Positions 58,001 through 64,000 of a stretch of 64,000 bases of DNA are shown in pieces. This DNA is from Poriferisodalis sp965208925 (lineage in GTDB: Bacteria > Actinomycetota > Acidimicrobiia > Acidimicrobiales > Poriferisodalaceae), in contig NZ_OZ242364.1 in assembly GCF_965208925.1 (NCBI RefSeq), forward strand, positions 1,240,001 to 1,304,000, in the 5' to 3' direction. The notes beneath the pieces were generated by a model, which saw only the letters and a program-made list of their open reading frames with translations, was not told the origin of the DNA and did not search any database. The translations under genes and the position numbers were made by a program. Within the stretch, counting starts at the first letter, position 1. Each line of letters starts with the position of its first letter.

Positions 58001-60354
58001 TCCCCGTCGTGCTCGATTCCGACGCGTCCAGCGCCTCGCAGGACGACTTCGCGCCCGACTTCGCGACTGCGCAGAGCGTGACCTTCCAGCGCGGCGAGAC
58101 CAGCAAGACGCTCAGGATCCAGGCCGTCACCGACACGCTGGTCGAAGGTGACGAGGCCGTCGCGCTCGGCTTCGGCACGCTGCCCGACGCCATCGGCACC
58201 GGCTCGATTTCCTCGACCACGGTCACGCTCACCGACCGCACCACCGCGAGCTTCGACTTCAGGCGCGTCGACGGGGAGTTGGCAGAAGGCGCCAGTGCCT
58301 CGCTCTCCTTCGAGATCACCAACGACGTCACGTTCGCCGAGGACGCGACGATCAATCTCACGGTCGGCGGCAGCGCAATCGCAGGGGACGACTTCACCCT
58401 GGAGGACGCGAGCGGCTCGACGCTGTCGTCGCCGTACTCGGTGACCCTCCCCGCCGGCAAATCGTCGACGAGCCTCACCATCCGGGCAACCGACGACAGC
58501 GCTGCGGAGCCGACAAAGGAAACCGTCACGATCCGGGCGACGTTGGCACTCACGAACGCGAATCTCGGCAGCCGCACGGTCACGATTCCGCCGAGCGACG
58601 TCGCGAACGTGCCGGACGTGACGATTGCTGCGGGAAGCTCCGTGACCGAAGGCGGCACGGCATCATTCACGCTGGAACGCACCGGTGACACAACTGCCGC
58701 GCTCACGGTTTCCGTGCGAGCAGTCGCCAGCGGCGCAGTGCTGAGCAGCCGTGCGCCTTCGAGCGTCGCCTTCGCCGTCGGCAGCAGCACCGCCACGTTG
58801 AGCCTGCCGACGCGAGACGACACGGTCGTGCAGGAATCGGGCGGACAGGTGGCGGTGCATCTGCTGGGCAGCAGCTCCAATCCCCCCGTATACCTCACGA
58901 CGCCGCAGAACAGCGCGTCGGTCGTCGTGAGCGACAACGATGTCGCCAACTTCACCCTCACCTCCTCTGCGAATCGGTTGACTGAGGGCAAGTCGCTGAC
59001 TCTGACCGTTGATGCAGGCGGGGTGACCTTCCCGGCGGCTCAGGAGATCGAGCTACAGCTGGCTGGCACGGCCGAGATCGGAGCGGATTACCGAATCGGC
59101 GGCCAAAGCGGACCGTCGCCCCACCGCGTTTCGCTGCCTCGGGGGCAGCGTTCGGTTCGGGTGTCCTTGATCGCTCTCTATGACGACGTCGCGGACAGTC
59201 CGGCAGACAACCCCGAAACGATCCAGATCGACGCTTACTACGACAACAGCTGGTTCGCTTCAGTGGACATCGAGCTCGTCGACGGCACACGCCCGAAGAG
59301 GACCGGCCCGACCGGTGGTGGCGGTGGCGGCAGCGGTGGCGGTGGTGGCGGCAGCGGTGGCGGTGCTGGTGGAAGCTCGGGAGGATTGTGCGCAGACGGC
59401 AGCGTCGTCGTGGTGGCCAATGGCTGGAGCCCAGCCGACATCGGCGTGGCCTCAGTGCTCGCGGCGCGCACCCGCGATTCGGCGGTGCTCTATTCCCATG
59501 CGGAAGCTCTGCCGGCAAGCATGGCTCGCTTTCTGCGTATCTGTGGCCCTGCCCGGGTCGTGCTGGTCGGCGGCCACCTTGCCCTTACTTGGGAGGTGCG
59601 GTCCGCGGCGCGGTCAGCCGCGGACGAGGCCGATGTCAGCCGCATCAGCGGCGCGACCCGCGTGGACACCGCAGCGACCGTGGCACGGCAGATCCTCGGA
59701 GCTGCCGGATCGCCGACTGCAGCAACGGTGGTAGTCGCCAATGGCTGGAGCCCGGCCGATATCGGGGCTGCGGCAGCGCTGGCGGCACGCATTCGCGACT
59801 CGGCAGTGGTGTACGTGTCGCCGCGAGGCGTGCCTGAGCCGACGCGAGCGCTGATTGCCGAGTACCGCCCTGCGCGCATTCTCGTGGTCGGAGGGGTGAG
59901 TGCCGTTACACCCGAGACAGCGGAGTCTCTCGCTGCGTCCGCGCCCGGCGCATCCATCGAGCGCATCACCGGTGCGAACCGCGCTGAGACAGCGGCCAAC
60001 GCAGCGCGCCACAGCGCGCCCGCTGCTGGCTCGTCGATCTCCACCGTGGTAGTGGCCAATGGCTGGAGCCCGGCCGATATCGGGGCTGCGGCGGCGCTGG
60101 CGGCGCGTACACGCGATTCGGCGGTGGCCTATGTGTCGCCGGGGGGCCTGCCGGTGGCGACGCGGGCGCTGGTTGCCGAACTGCGGCCGACTCGCATCGT
60201 GATCGTCGGTGGCGCGGCCGCTGTCACCCCCGAGGTGGTCCACGCTCTCGGCGTTGCGTTGCCGAGAGCGACAATCGAGCGCATCTCGGGTGCCGACCGG
60301 ATCGCCACCGCCGAGCGCGTGGCTCGCCAAGTTCTGGAGGACTCCCAACCCTGA
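55021..60354 (+). CDS. giant secreted surface protein: Fn3, arylsulfotransferase-like propeller, Calx-beta and cell-wall-binding repeats
   Basis: 1777 residues from the first usable GTG, but the true start is probably upstream, because codons back to 54979 spell a signal peptide ending near HVGAQS. Domains by residue: Fn3 about 21-118; cadherin-like 120-235; Ig/Fn-like 235-420; arylsulfotransferase-like beta-propeller about 440-840 (HDFRILDNGGYLLMS; GQHAAEMRPDGQDGRLTLFD; VDVLDNGDWLIGWARE); an Ig-like module 850-955; four Calx-beta-like modules about 961-1425; a Gly/Ser linker near 1430-1455; three cell-wall-binding type 2 repeats from about 1461, 1569 and 1675, each opening with VVVANGWSPADIG. 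Cell-wall attached and calcium-binding by family; the sulfotransferase activity is unproven. Confidence 0.85.
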   Translation: MLGGGISVWAIPHVGAQSAVPAAPAISSASATLTSATVAWSAPSSDGGSAITAYDLRHITSDATDKSDSQWIEQHDVWATGGGTLSYRQTGLTPSTGYDFQVRAVNANGDGAWSATQTATTGTPAIAGTAALSYAENSAVRVGTFTVTGADDDVDEVTWAVSGTDASHFHINAPKGALRLIDTSDTNHPPRPKLPDYESPDDDGADRSYSITLTATVGGVDATLDVTVALTDVDEPGAIALAPARPKVGTAVTATLSDPDTVSGSTTWVWQRSSGRNSWTTISGATSASYTPAAADSGQYLSARATYTDGHGANKTAETTAHHVVIASVLTGLTASTTDTTLALTPGFEADVLHYKISCGDTDTMTVTPTADTGVRLAIDGTQTTSGTAVDVSVTKDSDVVVRASAADGGFTDYVVHCVQDWLATMEAIDRGEGDVTESLISFALGDYLAVIDHHGVPRFRRQPGATPRFWFRHYRVGSSGEYRWHYTTRPAGGCSTHHILNEDFASLATVSSKSPLRCTGVHDFRILDNGGYLLMSYEPRVNRDISHITLHANLLTGGENAGRVRHRPNDGNLQDDWRATQFTASEGLSDSAIQILTSSQSASRTWRTWGTMAYEDCVQHWWDEYAHLNAVSYFKGSVIGSFRGCSRVLSINASTGKIDWRLGQTNLTAEEWAARNIGPAPLRIVGDPEGEFCGQHAAEMRPDGQDGRLTLFDNNEDCHIDLATGETERSSDEYARAVEYALDLDNNEAVFLRDHSLHGTKDRAGTRGGQVDVLDNGDWLIGWARERQTALQSTKLSPDEAITQVDPGTGTEKLSFKIPARSGSEFQANVRPTAVPAYVLAPQPMALTAAAPASERTSVFHKGDDDTPQVLVTFNRPVVDFAAASPSLSVSGGTITAVSALVADGEPANAYLFTLDPAGEGAVTLRLLANKACADGGICAADGTTLKQALTTVVTPAPLVSFQRAAYSVREGASGSVVVRLSRAHQSASGVTIPVVLDSDASSASQDDFAPDFATAQSVTFQRGETSKTLRIQAVTDTLVEGDEAVALGFGTLPDAIGTGSISSTTVTLTDRTTASFDFRRVDGELAEGASASLSFEITNDVTFAEDATINLTVGGSAIAGDDFTLEDASGSTLSSPYSVTLPAGKSSTSLTIRATDDSAAEPTKETVTIRATLALTNANLGSRTVTIPPSDVANVPDVTIAAGSSVTEGGTASFTLERTGDTTAALTVSVRAVASGAVLSSRAPSSVAFAVGSSTATLSLPTRDDTVVQESGGQVAVHLLGSSSNPPVYLTTPQNSASVVVSDNDVANFTLTSSANRLTEGKSLTLTVDAGGVTFPAAQEIELQLAGTAEIGADYRIGGQSGPSPHRVSLPRGQRSVRVSLIALYDDVADSPADNPETIQIDAYYDNSWFASVDIELVDGTRPKRTGPTGGGGGGSGGGGGGSGGGAGGSSGGLCADGSVVVVANGWSPADIGVASVLAARTRDSAVLYSHAEALPASMARFLRICGPARVVLVGGHLALTWEVRSAARSAADEADVSRISGATRVDTAATVARQILGAAGSPTAATVVVANGWSPADIGAAAALAARIRDSAVVYVSPRGVPEPTRALIAEYRPARILVVGGVSAVTPETAESLAASAPGASIERITGANRAETAANAARHSAPAAGSSISTVVVANGWSPADIGAAAALAARTRDSAVAYVSPGGLPVATRALVAELRPTRIVIVGGAAAVTPEVVHALGVALPRATIERISGADRIATAERVARQVLEDSQP
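59404..60345 (+). repeat. three cell-wall-binding type 2 repeats at DNA level
   Basis: Repeat units of about 105-108 codons. Units 2 and 3 share an identical 38-bp block (from 59737 and 60055, 318 bp apart = 106 codons) that encodes ANGWSPADIGAA. Unit 1 is more diverged. The region could recombine and vary in copy number. Confidence 0.8.
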
Positions 60355-60433
60355 GCTCGGCGATCTGGGTTTGCCGCCGACAGCGAGTGGTCCATTGGGC
60401 GCTGGCCGACGCAGAGCGCTAGGTTGCCGCGGC

Positions 60434-61210
60434 ATGGGTGACTTCTGTTATGCGGAGCGCGACGGGCACTTGTTCGTCGTCACGATCAACCGGCCGGAGC
60501 GGATGAATGCGTTGCACCCGCCCGGCAATGCCGAGATGTCGGACCTCTTCGACGAGTTCCAGAACGACCCGGAGCTGTGGGTCGCGATTGTGACGGGGGA
60601 AGGCGATCGAGCCTTCTCGGCCGGAAATGACTTGCGGTACCAGGCCGAGGGCGGCGACCGTTCGGCGATGCCGTCGTCGGGATTCGGCGGCCTGACGTCG
60701 CGCTGGGACCTCGACAAGCCCGTCATCGCGGCCGTGAACGGCGTGGCGATGGGCGGCGGGTTCGAGATCGCGCTGGCCTGCGACATCATCGTGGCCTCCG
60801 CGAACGCGCTGCTGGCGTTGCCCGAGCCCAAGGTGGGCCTGGCAGCGCTTGCGGGCGGCGTGCATCGCCTGCCGCGGCACATCGGACTGAAGCGCGCGAT
60901 GAGCATGATGCTGACCGGTCGTCACGTGCCTGCCGCCGAGGCCAAGGAACTCGGCATCGTGGCCGAGGTGGTACCCCAAGGTGAGGCACTCGCGTGCGCG
61001 CGCCGCTGGGCCGAGATGATCCTCGAGTGCTCGCCGATGTCCATCCGGGCGACGAAGCAGGCAGCAATGCAGGGTCTGAACGAGGCCAGCGTTCAAGCTG
61101 CACATGAGGGCCGCTACGAGGCCGTGCGGGCCATGAACCAGAGTGCCGACTACATCGAAGGGCCGCGGGCATTCGCCGAGAAGCGCCCGCCCCAATGGCA
61201 GGGCCGCTAG
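60434..61210 (+). CDS. enoyl-CoA hydratase/isomerase (crotonase) family protein
   Basis: 258 residues from the ATG at 60434; the frame upstream overlaps the giant gene's end. Crotonase marks: VTINRPERMNAL, the oxyanion-hole stretches AFSAGNDL and VAMGGGFEIALACDI, and LPEPKVGLAALAGGVHRLPR with a Glu in the second catalytic position. C-terminal SPMSIRATKQAAMQGL is typical. It acts on an acyl-CoA, hydratase or isomerase not separable. Converges on the glutamate-synthase-like genes. Confidence 0.88.
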   Translation: MGDFCYAERDGHLFVVTINRPERMNALHPPGNAEMSDLFDEFQNDPELWVAIVTGEGDRAFSAGNDLRYQAEGGDRSAMPSSGFGGLTSRWDLDKPVIAAVNGVAMGGGFEIALACDIIVASANALLALPEPKVGLAALAGGVHRLPRHIGLKRAMSMMLTGRHVPAAEAKELGIVAEVVPQGEALACARRWAEMILECSPMSIRATKQAAMQGLNEASVQAAHEGRYEAVRAMNQSADYIEGPRAFAEKRPPQWQGR

Positions 61211-61242
61211 CCCTGTCGCGCCATCTATAGTTCTGAGTGCAA

Positions 61243-61294
61243 GTGCGCCGCCCCCTGGCGCTTCCCTGCTAGAGCGGTGTCTGGGGCGGCGCAC
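61243..61294. terminator. 12-bp perfect inverted repeat between convergent genes
   Basis: GTGCGCCGCCCC (61243-61254) and GGGGCGGCGCAC (61283-61294), with a 28-nt loop. Lies in the 133-bp gap between the crotonase stop and the stop of the FMN glutamate-synthase-like gene. A strong bidirectional terminator is the simplest reading. Confidence 0.6.
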
Positions 61295-61343
61295 CGGCGC
61301 GTCACGGTAGTGATGCGCCTGCGATGCAGGCCACTGAATTCCT

Positions 61344-62729
61344 CTAGTCGGCGCCGGGGATCCAACTCGTGCCGGCCAGCGGCACTCTCGCCATCGCGGC
61401 GGCTTCGACCGTGAGTGCGGCCAGGTCCTCGGGCTCGAGGTTCAGCACGTGTGACTTGCCGTTGGCGCGGGCCAGGATCTGCGTCTCGATGGTGAGCACC
61501 TGCAGGTAATTCGCCAGACGGCGCCCGGCCAGCACCGGGTCGAGCCGTGCTGACAGCTCGGGATCCTGCGTGGTGATGCCGGCAGGGTCGGTACCGGCCT
61601 GGAAGTCCTCCCAGAACCCTGCCGAGGTGCCCAGCTCGCGGTAGTCGGCCTCATAGGCAGGGTCGTTGTCGCCGATGGCGATCAGCGCGGCGGTGCCGAT
61701 CGAGGCGGCGTCAGCGCCCAGCGCGAGCGCCTTCGCCACGTCGGCCCCTGAGCGGAAGCCGCCTGCGGCGATCAGCTTCACCTCGCGGCGGTGCACGCCG
61801 AGCTCCCGCAGGGCCCGCACCGCCTCGGGAATCGCCGCGATCGTCGGGATGCCGACATGCTCGATGAAGACGTCCTGGGTGGCGGCCGTCCCGCCCTGCA
61901 TGCCATCCACTACCACTGCGTCGGCTCCGGCCTTCACCGCCAGCGCGGTGTCGTAGTACGGCCGGGCCGCGCCGACCTTCACGTAGATCGGCACCCGCCA
62001 GTCGGTGATCTCGCGCAGCTCGCCGATCTTGATCTCCAGATCGTCGGGCCCGGTCCAGTCCGGATGGCGGCACGCCGAGCGCTGGTCGATCCCGGTCGGC
62101 AGGGTGCGCATCTCGGCCACGCGCTCGGTGATCTTCTGACCCAGCAGCATCCCGCCGCCGCCCGGCTTGGCGCCCTGGCCCACCACCACTTCGATGGCAT
62201 CGGCCATCCGCAGGTGGTCGGGGTTCATGCCGTAGCGCGAGGGCAGGTACTGGTACACGAGCACCGAGGAGTGCTCGCGTTCCTCCATCGTCATGCCGCC
62301 GTCGCCGGTGGTGGTCGAGGTTCCGGCGGCCGAGGCGCCCCGACCCAGCGCCTCCTTGGCCTGCGCCGACAGCGAGCCGAAGCTCATCCCGGCGATCGTG
62401 ACCGGGATCTGCAGGCGCACCGGCCGCTCGGCGCGGTCTTCGCCGATCACCACATCGGTGCCGCACGCCTCGCGGTAGCCCTCCAGCGGGTAGCGCGACA
62501 TGGAGGCGCCCAGGAACACGAGGTCGTCCAGGGTGGGCAGGCGACGCTTGGCTCCCCAGCCGCGGATGCGGTAGATGCCGGTGTTGGCGGCCCGGCGGAT
62601 CTCGGCGATCACGTTGCGGTCAAAGGTGTACGACTCGCGCAGATGCCAGTTGGCAGGATCCTCTGCGGCGACCGGGTCGAGGTCAGCGCCCGGCGTGGCG
62701 CCCGGCTCTCCGTTCGGTGTCGCGCTCAC
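61344..62729 (-). CDS. FMN-binding glutamate synthase-family protein (GlxD/MgsC-like)
   Basis: 461 residues, the synthase (TIM-barrel) part of glutamate synthase as a separate protein. FMN/substrate region: IAGMSFGSLSAQAKEALGRG, TTTGDGGMTMEER, VGQGAKPGGGGMLLG, VKVGAARPYYDTALAVKAGADAVVVDGMQGG (two parts of the barrel) and LIAAGGFRSGADVAKALALGADA. The three-cysteine set of the 3Fe-4S cluster of full GltB is not seen; only scattered Cys such as SACRHPDW. With the two genes upstream (overlap 4 bp) it matches the three-subunit layout of N-methylglutamate synthase or GlxBCD; plain glutamate synthase is the alternative. Confidence 0.85.
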   Translation of the reverse strand: MSATPNGEPGATPGADLDPVAAEDPANWHLRESYTFDRNVIAEIRRAANTGIYRIRGWGAKRRLPTLDDLVFLGASMSRYPLEGYREACGTDVVIGEDRAERPVRLQIPVTIAGMSFGSLSAQAKEALGRGASAAGTSTTTGDGGMTMEEREHSSVLVYQYLPSRYGMNPDHLRMADAIEVVVGQGAKPGGGGMLLGQKITERVAEMRTLPTGIDQRSACRHPDWTGPDDLEIKIGELREITDWRVPIYVKVGAARPYYDTALAVKAGADAVVVDGMQGGTAATQDVFIEHVGIPTIAAIPEAVRALRELGVHRREVKLIAAGGFRSGADVAKALALGADAASIGTAALIAIGDNDPAYEADYRELGTSAGFWEDFQAGTDPAGITTQDPELSARLDPVLAGRRLANYLQVLTIETQILARANGKSHVLNLEPEDLAALTVEAAAMARVPLAGTSWIPGAD

Positions 62730-63457
62730 TGGCTGTCACCGCCTGCAGCACGTGCCCCAGCTTCTGCGGCGTCCACGTCGTCGATCGTGAAGTTGTAGAG
62801 GCGGCGAGCCGAGCCGTACCGGCGGAAGTCGCCGGGATCGGCCTCGCCTGCCGCCTCGCCGGCGGCGGCCAGCAGCCGTGCCACCGTCTCGGCATGCTCG
62901 GGCCGCATCTCCTTCTCGATGCAGTCCGCACCCAGCGACTCCACCTCGCCACGTACGAAGATCTGCGCCTCGTAGATCGAGTCGCCGAGGTCGGCGGCAG
63001 CGTCGCCGCAGACCACCAGGTTCCCGGCCTGGGCCATGAACGCGCTCATGTGTCCGACGTTGCCCCCCACCACGATGTCGACACCCTTCATGGAGATGCC
63101 GCAGCGCGCACCGGCATTGCCGCCCACCACCAGCAGGCCCCCGCAGCCAGTAGCACCCGCCGACATGGTGGCGTTGCCGGTGATGCGCACCTCGCCCGAC
63201 ATGATGTTCTCGGCCAGTCCGGTGCTGGCGTTTCCCTCGATCAGCACCCGCCCCTGCTGGTGCATGCCGGCGCCGTAGTAGCCCACCGAGCCGCGCACCA
63301 CCACCTCGATGTCGGCCGTGATGCCGCAGGCCACGGCGTGGGCGCCGCGGGGATTGATTACCTCGAACGAGTCGCCGTCGGCGGCTTCGTGCAGCGCTTG
63401 GTTGAGCTTGCGCCTGGGCACCTCGCCCAAGTCGAAGACCCGCGCTGCGGCGTTCAC
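62726..63457 (-). CDS. GXGXG-domain protein (GlxC/MgsB-like glutamate synthase subunit)
   Basis: 243 residues; the beta-helix C-terminal domain of glutamate synthase as a free subunit. Repeating Gly patterns GGLLVVGGNAGARCG, ISMKGVDIVVGGNVGHMS and AGNLVVCGDAAADLGD are typical of the GXGXG fold. The stop overlaps the FMN-subunit start (ATGA). Structural role between the amidotransferase and synthase sites in the family. Confidence 0.85.
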   Translation of the reverse strand: MNAAARVFDLGEVPRRKLNQALHEAADGDSFEVINPRGAHAVACGITADIEVVVRGSVGYYGAGMHQQGRVLIEGNASTGLAENIMSGEVRITGNATMSAGATGCGGLLVVGGNAGARCGISMKGVDIVVGGNVGHMSAFMAQAGNLVVCGDAAADLGDSIYEAQIFVRGEVESLGADCIEKEMRPEHAETVARLLAAAGEAAGEADPGDFRRYGSARRLYNFTIDDVDAAEAGARAAGGDSQ

Positions 63458-63506
63458 CCTGTCCTGCCCGTCATGCAGTCACCGGCTGCTTGCCGAGTGC
63501 CGGCGT

Positions 63507-64000
63507 TCATGCCGCGAGGCTCCACGTGTAGATCCGGGCCGGCTCGGGTTCCCAGACCTCGGCGTCCAGTGCGCCGGGCAGGCGGGCGATGGCCCGGTAC
63601 TCAGACGACATGGCAACCCAGTCGTCGGTCTCGGCGACCACTGCGGGCTTGCAGGCGATGGGATCGCGCAGGATGGCGAATCCGTCGGCGACGCCGATGG
63701 CGAAGGTGTAGAAGCCGTCGAGATCGCTCAGCGCACCTTCGAGCGCCTCGGAGATGGAGTCACCTGAACGCAGGCGCCAGGCCAGGTAGCCGGCGGCCAC
63801 CTCAGAATCGTTCTCGGTCTGGAACGACTCGCCATGGCCCTCCAACTGGCGCCGCAGCCGGTTGTGGTTCGACAGCGAGCCGTTGTGCACCAGACAGGTG
63901 TCTGAGCCCGTCGAGAACGGATGCGAGCCGTTGGTGGTGACCGCCGACTCGGTGGCCATGCGGGTGTGCGCCAGCGCGTGCGTGCCGGTGCGCGACCTCA
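63507..64000 (-). CDS. class II glutamine amidotransferase, partial (GlxB/MgsA-like)
   Basis: The 5' part lies beyond the window: the frame is open to position 64000 and reads GTHALAHTRMATESAVTTNG, a mid-protein sequence of the Ntn-type amidotransferase family, so the in-frame ATG at 63959 is not the start. CLVHNGSLSNHNRLR and ENDSEVAAGYLAWRL are the conserved substrate-loop blocks. The N-terminal catalytic Cys is not in the window. It lies 49 bp upstream of the GXGXG gene. Releases ammonia (or handles methylamine-related substrates in the Mgs system). Confidence 0.85.
   Translation of the reverse strand, partial: RSRTGTHALAHTRMATESAVTTNGSHPFSTGSDTCLVHNGSLSNHNRLRRQLEGHGESFQTENDSEVAAGYLAWRLRSGDSISEALEGALSDLDGFYTFAIGVADGFAILRDPIACKPAVVAETDDWVAMSSEYRAIARLPGALDAEVWEPEPARIYTWSLAA

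Noticed and set aside
56862..58991. 709-codon open frame on the minus strand within the giant surface gene
   Set aside because: Ser/Val/Thr-rich shadow of the Calx-beta coding region; no start signal and no recognisable fold. The plus-strand frame has clear modules.

Overview
The window is high-GC DNA packed with genes, with frequent GTG starts and many ATGA, GTGA or TGATG stop/start overlaps. The content (a menaquinone-type respiratory chain, an actinobacterial-style split cytochrome b operon, cell-wall-binding type 2 repeats, Calx-beta and Fn3 surface modules, phytanoyl-CoA dioxygenase and MaoC-type genes) suggests an actinomycete of the class Acidimicrobiia, possibly marine or host-associated. 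This placement is inference from gene content, not from a marker phylogeny.

Layout. 0-6.2 kb: proC, a SAM-hydrolase-like gene, then the C5 tetrapyrrole genes hemA-hemC-hemD-hemL, with hemB missing from its usual place. 6.2-8.3 kb (minus strand): a geranylgeranyl-reductase-like flavoprotein (possibly menaquinone reductase) and a membrane-anchored cytochrome c. 8.6-14.1 kb: a quinol:cytochrome c reductase operon with a small membrane protein, a two-cluster ferredoxin, a b6-like cytochrome b, its separate C-terminal half, a Rieske protein, a diheme cytochrome c and an unknown membrane protein. 14.1-29.9 kb: a complete 14-gene complex I operon, nuoA to nuoN. 29.9-40.8 kb: a second complex I operon with 11 genes (ABCD HIJKLMN) that lacks the NADH module EFG. 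It is followed directly by a MidA/NDUFAF7-family methyltransferase gene. Together, 6-42 kb is a respiratory island carrying electrons from NADH and from an unknown second donor, through menaquinone, to a b6/bc-type complex and cytochromes c.

41.9-54.7 kb holds short, unrelated units: corrinoid salvage (cobD/cbiB and cbiZ), acetyl-CoA synthetase, a HAD-like phosphatase, an epimerase-like SDR, HtpX, YajQ, tRNA-Tyr, an SDR, a MaoC-like protein, a phytanoyl-CoA dioxygenase-like enzyme, a membrane protein, a SRPBCC protein and a SulP transporter. 55.0-60.4 kb encodes one very large secreted protein (Fn3, cadherin-like, arylsulfotransferase-like propeller, four Calx-beta-like modules, Gly linker, three cell-wall-binding repeats). 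Its signal-peptide region abuts a run of 14 G. The window ends with a crotonase and, on the minus strand, a three-gene glutamate-synthase-like set (GATase II, GXGXG, FMN domains) resembling N-methylglutamate synthase; the first gene of the set runs off the edge.

Most unexpected: (1) a family of 30-bp tandem palindromic units with an ATGGA loop, written into the coding tails of nuoA, nuoB and probably nuoJ and nuoF of the first operon; (2) a MidA/NDUFAF7 gene next to the one complex I copy whose NuoD keeps the arginine that NDUFAF7 methylates in mitochondria; (3) a diverged 63-bp duplication of the nuoH2/nuoI2 junction that makes a 20-residue chimeric mini-ORF; (4) the poly-G tract at the start of the giant surface protein. 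No CRISPR array, insertion sequence, prophage or rRNA gene was seen.
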